From Brevibacillus sp. (GTDB lineage Bacteria > Bacillota > Bacilli > Brevibacillales > Brevibacillaceae): a stretch of 8,394 nucleotides of DNA. Under the pieces are notes generated by a model. The model was not told the DNA's origin and searched no databases. It saw only the letters and a program-made list of their open reading frames with translations. Below, piece after piece: positions 6,016 to 8,394 of this stretch. The position numbers and the translations under genes are program-made. The number at the start of each line of letters is the position of its first letter. Position 1 is the stretch's first letter. The stretch is from assembly GCA_029240815.1 (NCBI GenBank), contig JARDZO010000248.1, forward strand, positions 1 to 8,394, read 5' to 3'.

Positions 6016-6039
6016 CGGGTGCGTCTAATGGCGTACCCG
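6016..6039 (+). other. Intercistronic hairpin between binding protein and permease
   Basis: CGGGTGCG (6016-6023) pairs with CGTACCCG (6032-6039), one G-T pair, loop TCTAATGG. No T run follows. Hairpins here commonly stabilise the upstream message or attenuate readthrough, so that the binding protein is made in excess over the permease. That role is inferred from position. Confidence 0.55.
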
Positions 6040-6079
6040 TTCCTTGTGCCTTGCCGGTGCATCGAGAGGAGGAATGGGC

Positions 6080-6754
6080 TTGGATTGGAGCGTAGTCTAT
6101 GAATATCGGGAATTATTTATTCGAGGTGTGTGGAATACGGTTCTCCTGACGACGGTAGCGATCATCTGTGGGACCATTCTGGGGCTATTTATCGGGTTGG
6201 GTAAGATGTCGGACAAGATTTATTTGAAGGCCCCTGCAGCCATTTATGTGGAGCTGTTCCGCGGTACGCCCTTATTTTTGCAAATCTTATTGATTCATAC
6301 GGCGGTAATCCCAGGCATCTGGGGGCTATTTTTTCCGGAAGCCAAAGTCCCGGAAGCACTCTTTTCCGGTTTTGTTGCCTTAACCTTGAATGCCGCAGCG
6401 TATATCGCTGAGATCTTTCGTGCAGGGATTCAATCGATTGATCCGGGCCAGATGGAAGCTGCACGGTCTTTGGGCATGACGAAAGGGATGGCGATGAGGC
6501 TGATTACGATACCTCAGGCATTTCTGCGTATGCTCCCTGCACTCGGGAACGAGTTTATTGCTCTCTTGAAGGATTCTTCCTTATTAGCGATTATTGCGAC
6601 ACCAGAGCTAGGCTATGCTGCTTTTAACATCGCCAAAAACACCTTTGAACGCTTCCCGCCGTATCTCACCTCCGGAGCCATTTATTTAGTGCTTACCCTA
6701 TTCCTCTCGCGGGTAGTAGTGAGAGGGTTGGAGAAAAGATATACTCCTAAATAA
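6080..6754 (+). CDS. Polar amino acid ABC transporter, permease subunit (HisM/GlnP type)
   Basis: 224 aa from a TTG start. Inner-membrane channel subunit of the importer whose binding protein precedes it. The HisMQ-type N-terminus is visible ([20 protein letters not shown], residues 12-31), then [13 protein letters not shown] (58-70), several membrane segments (about 18-40, 56-78, 94-112, 152-172, 196-216) and the cytoplasmic EAA loop [20 protein letters not shown] (126-145) that docks the ATPase. TTG at 6080 is chosen because AGGAGG (6067-6072) is 7 nt upstream and the protein then begins MDWSVVYEY, usual for the family. The in-frame ATG at 6074 is only 1 nt from that site. The ATPase gene expected in such operons is absent: a cold-shock gene follows, with no clear terminator between. 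Confidence 0.92.
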   Translation: MDWSVVYEYRELFIRGVWNTVLLTTVAIICGTILGLFIGLGKMSDKIYLKAPAAIYVELFRGTPLFLQILLIHTAVIPGIWGLFFPEAKVPEALFSGFVALTLNAAAYIAEIFRAGIQSIDPGQMEAARSLGMTKGMAMRLITIPQAFLRMLPALGNEFIALLKDSSLLAIIATPELGYAAFNIAKNTFERFPPYLTSGAIYLVLTLFLSRVVVRGLEKRYTPK

Positions 6755-6846
6755 AGGGAATGGGTTTCTTCGCTTTGGGTACACTAGAATCGAACATGCA
6801 GGATACATATCCAAATTTTTTGCAAAAGAAAGGGTTGTGCTGTTTC

Positions 6847-7044
6847 ATGCAAGGCAAAGTGAAATGGTTTAACGCAGAAAAAGGATTTGGTTTCATTGAG
6901 CGGGAGGGTGGCGATGATGTATTCGTCCACTTCTCAGCCATCCAGTCAGACGGTTTTCGCAGTCTGGAAGAGGGACAAGCTGTAGAGTTTGATATTGTGG
7001 AAGGCGATCGGGGTCCACAAGCAGCTAACGTCGTCAAATTGTAG
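6847..7044 (+). CDS. Cold-shock protein (CspA/CspB family)
   Basis: 65 aa, a single cold-shock domain that binds single-stranded RNA/DNA as an RNA chaperone. [14 protein letters not shown] (4-17) contains RNP1 (KGFGFI) and DDVFVHF (23-29) contains RNP2; the protein ends [10 protein letters not shown], close to B. subtilis CspD as I recall. ATG at 6847 gives the normal family start MQGKVKWFN. The nearest purine-rich site, AAAGGG (6829-6834), is 12 nt away, longer than usual. Upstream in-frame starts (ATG at 6760 and 6796) would add an unconserved extension and lack good ribosome binding sites. The leader from 6755 to 6846 may act in regulation, but I saw no definite promoter in it. Convergent with the HD-GYP gene, sharing a terminator. 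Confidence 0.94.
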   Translation: MQGKVKWFNAEKGFGFIEREGGDDVFVHFSAIQSDGFRSLEEGQAVEFDIVEGDRGPQAANVVKL

Positions 7045-7054
7045 AAAAACATGA

Positions 7055-7091
7055 AATCCCCCTGGCCCAATGAAACGGGTATAGGGGGATT
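7055..7091. terminator. Shared terminator hairpin between the cold-shock gene and the convergent HD-GYP gene
   Basis: AATCCCCCT (7055-7063) pairs exactly with AGGGGGATT (7083-7091); inside, CCC (7066-7068) pairs with GGG (7077-7079) around an 8-nt loop. On the plus strand it is followed by GTATTTTA, on the minus strand by TTCATGTTTTT. It lies 10 nt after the cold-shock stop and 5 nt after the minus-strand stop at 7097. Confidence 0.8.
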
Positions 7092-7096
7092 GTATT

Positions 7097-8149
7097 TTAA
7101 CTGATCATTTTCTGGATGCGTAAATGGCGATGCTGGCGCAAATCGAGGAATTCCTCACCGAGACGTACGAGAGGCCTCATGGGCTCATCGTTATGGATCA
7201 TGATGATTTCCACATCGTCGCCGCTGTTGAGAACGGCTTTGGAACCGACGTACAACAAAACGATGTAGTGAATGAAGCGGGAGACAATCAAAGGATTCAA
7301 TTTTCCTGTGCAGGCTAAATCCCACAAAACGTTGGCAGCCTCAAAAGGTGATGTTCCTCTCCTGTAGACCCGGTCTGTACAAATAGCATCAAAAACGTCA
7401 GCCACGCTAATAATCTGGCATTCAAAAGGGATCGTATCTTGTGTGCGACCTTCTGGATAGCCAGTGCCGTCCATACGTTCATGATGAAGCAATGCACACA
7501 AAGCCATCAACTCATCGGCATCTTCCATGGCTCGGAGCAATTGCTCCCCGTATTGTGTGTGACGCTTCATAATGGTGTACTCTTCGTCCGTCAACTGCCC
7601 CGGTTTTGAAAGCAGCTCATCTGGAATCATCATTTTGCCTACATCATGCAGCAATCCGATTTGGCCCAAAAAGTAGATCTCTTGCTCTGATTTCCCCATG
7701 AGCTTGCCGATCAGTGCAGCAACAATGCCGACATTGAGAGAATGGCGATACGTATAGTTGTCAGTGCCTTCCTTTATGTATATGAAGCGGAGGAATCCCC
7801 AGCGCTGAAGAACTTGATCCAATAAAGGGTAAAACGCATCATTAAACTGTCTCAACGGCGGGATCGAACCCGATGCAATCTGCTTGAACAACCCCTCCGT
7901 TTGCTGTACAGCCATCATGTATTCGCGTGCGGCTTGAGCTTCGTTCCAATGGAGAATGGGCGTGGGCATCTCGGGCGCTTCATGGGCGGCAGAGATGTGG
8001 ACCTTATTGACTTGATGGGCTTCTAGAAGCCGTATGTCACTCTCATGTAATCGTGCTCCAGCAGGCAAGAGCAGCAGGCCGTACTCATTGTAAACGTCAT
8101 GTACGAGCGTTGTTCCGATAATAGAAAGGGAAGGTTTCACCTCTGGCAT
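7097..8149 (-). CDS. HD-GYP domain protein, probable c-di-GMP phosphodiesterase
   Basis: 350 aa, ATG at 8149 with AGGAGG 7 nt upstream on the minus strand. HD-GYP proteins usually hydrolyse cyclic di-GMP to pGpG or GMP. The N-terminal 110 residues (GTTLVHDVYNEYGLLLLPAG near 12-31) match the domain often found before HD-GYP in Bacillales. The catalytic domain spans about 130-300 and keeps every hallmark: RHS (H136), HDVGK (168-172), IPDELLSKPGQL (175-186), RH (H197), HHERMDGTGYPEG (222-234) and SVADVFDAI (248-256). So it looks active. A C-terminal stretch (about 308-338, with RPLVRLGEEFLDL) resembles the tail seen in related proteins. No membrane segment or receiver domain is visible, suggesting a cytosolic enzyme. 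Nearby flagellar genes hint at motility control, by inference. Divergent from hpf. Confidence 0.92.
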   Translation of the reverse strand: MPEVKPSLSIIGTTLVHDVYNEYGLLLLPAGARLHESDIRLLEAHQVNKVHISAAHEAPEMPTPILHWNEAQAAREYMMAVQQTEGLFKQIASGSIPPLRQFNDAFYPLLDQVLQRWGFLRFIYIKEGTDNYTYRHSLNVGIVAALIGKLMGKSEQEIYFLGQIGLLHDVGKMMIPDELLSKPGQLTDEEYTIMKRHTQYGEQLLRAMEDADELMALCALLHHERMDGTGYPEGRTQDTIPFECQIISVADVFDAICTDRVYRRGTSPFEAANVLWDLACTGKLNPLIVSRFIHYIVLLYVGSKAVLNSGDDVEIIMIHNDEPMRPLVRLGEEFLDLRQHRHLRIQKMIS

Positions 8150-8210
8150 GAGGATTCCTCCTGTGCGATATACGACCGCGGAATATGGTTGAGTGAGTGA
8201 CTACTAGGAT

Positions 8211-8219
8211 ATTATATCA
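8211..8219 (-). promoter_or_regulatory. Extended -10 sigma-A promoter for the HD-GYP gene
   Basis: On the minus strand the sequence is TGATATAAT (8219-8211): a perfect TATAAT with the TGn extension. The -35 region 16-18 nt upstream is poor, as tolerated by extended -10 promoters. Transcription would start near 8204, giving a leader of about 55 nt. The -10 lies between TACTAG (8202-8207) and CTAGTA (8228-8233), a 6-bp inverted repeat that could be an operator. Confidence 0.65.
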
Positions 8220-8302
8220 TAGGGAAACTAGTAAGTATTGGTAAAATTCTGTCGATTGTTGAGTGAAAGTTAAAATTTTGTATCGTTTTTTGAAGAGAAA
8301 CA

Positions 8303-8331
8303 GGAGGATTATTTACATTTGCGCCGAATAT
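8303..8331 (+). promoter_or_regulatory. Sigma-H promoter for hpf
   Basis: GGAGGATTA (8303-8311), an 11-nt spacer, and GCCGAATAT (8323-8331) fit the sigma-H consensus RnAGGAwWW-N11-12-RnnGAATww at every defined position. A start near 8338 gives a leader of about 23 nt containing GGAAGGAGG (8344-8352). In B. subtilis, hpf (yvyD) is transcribed from sigma-B and sigma-H promoters, so the match agrees with known control. No convincing sigma-B site was seen here. Confidence 0.75.
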
Positions 8332-8360
8332 CTTTAAATAGACGGAAGGAGGTTGGAACC

Positions 8361-8394
8361 ATGAAATTTAACATTCGTGGAGAAAACATTCAAG
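8361..8394 (+). CDS. hpf: Ribosome hibernation promoting factor HPF (YvyD), N-terminal end only
   Basis: Eleven codons plus one base before the window ends: MKFNIRGENIQ. This matches the start of Bacillales HPF/YvyD (M.YNIRGENIEVT in B. subtilis, from memory). HPF binds 70S ribosomes in stationary phase and joins them as inactive 100S dimers. ATG at 8361 has GGAAGGAGG (8344-8352) 8 nt upstream. An in-frame TTG at 8319 was rejected because it lies before the predicted sigma-H transcription start. Synteny with the flaG-fliD-fliS-fliT cluster, as in B. subtilis, adds support. The long or short form cannot be told. Confidence 0.8.
   Translation, partial: MKFNIRGENIQ

Noticed and set aside
5214..6062. 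Long open frame (282 codons) on the minus strand, opposite the binding-protein gene
   Set aside because: It lies opposite a clear lipoprotein gene, has no recognisable domain or ribosome binding site, and its composition looks like an antisense shadow.
6760..6846. N-terminal extension of the cold-shock protein to ATG 6760 or 6796
   Set aside because: Cold-shock proteins start right at the M.GKVKWFN segment; the extension is unconserved in look, and the spacing of purines to either ATG is poor.
8302..8360. AGGAGG followed by an in-frame TTG at 8319 as an hpf start or leader peptide
   Set aside because: These bases form a full sigma-H promoter match, so they are probably not transcribed into the hpf message; HPF proteins begin at the MKFNIRGENIQ methionine.
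1..8394. CRISPR array, insertion sequence, tRNA, rRNA or prophage genes
   Set aside because: No regularly spaced repeats, transposase motifs, tRNA cloverleaf or rRNA sequence were recognised on either strand.

Overview
The window reads as a low-to-mid GC Gram-positive (Bacillales) chromosome. The order flaG-fliD-fliS-fliT, with hpf (yvyD) further on, is the Bacillus arrangement. The strong purine-rich ribosome binding sites, the frequent GTG/TTG starts, the sigma-D and sigma-H type promoters and the YjfB-type motility peptide all fit. The protein sequences look most like Brevibacillus or a close Paenibacillaceae relative; this is from memory and was not searched.

Layout. 1-190: 3' end of a NeuA/LegF-type cytidylyltransferase (CMP-nonulosonate synthesis, probably for flagellin glycosylation). 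A sigma-D type promoter starts on its stop codon. 251-2911: the late flagellar operon flaG, fliD (filament cap), fliS (flagellin chaperone) and a fliT-like chaperone, closed by a bidirectional terminator. 2956-3129, minus strand: a 57-aa YjfB-family motility peptide with its own sigma-D type promoter, convergent with fliT. 3285-4890: a MotA/MotB stator pair with an 8-nt overlap, TTG start and an extended -10 promoter, ended by a strong terminator. 4891-5192: a 302-bp gene-free gap holding that terminator, a three-tier imperfect hairpin and a dense cluster of DnaA-box-like 9-mers. 5193-6754: a polar amino acid ABC importer lipoprotein and permease, with no ATPase gene in the window. 6847-7044: a cold-shock protein. 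7097-8149, minus strand: an intact HD-GYP domain protein, convergent with the cold-shock gene. 8361-8394: the first 11 codons of hpf, preceded by an excellent sigma-H promoter match and divergent from the HD-GYP gene.

How it fits together. Most genes serve flagellar assembly, torque generation and probably flagellin glycosylation. The HD-GYP protein may lower c-di-GMP and so favour swimming. The importer, cold-shock protein and HD-GYP protein sit between fliT and hpf, which are neighbours in Bacillus subtilis, so this looks like an expanded version of that locus. The least ordinary stretch is the 4980-5145 gap with its hairpin and DnaA-box cluster. I found no mobile element, CRISPR array, tRNA or rRNA gene.
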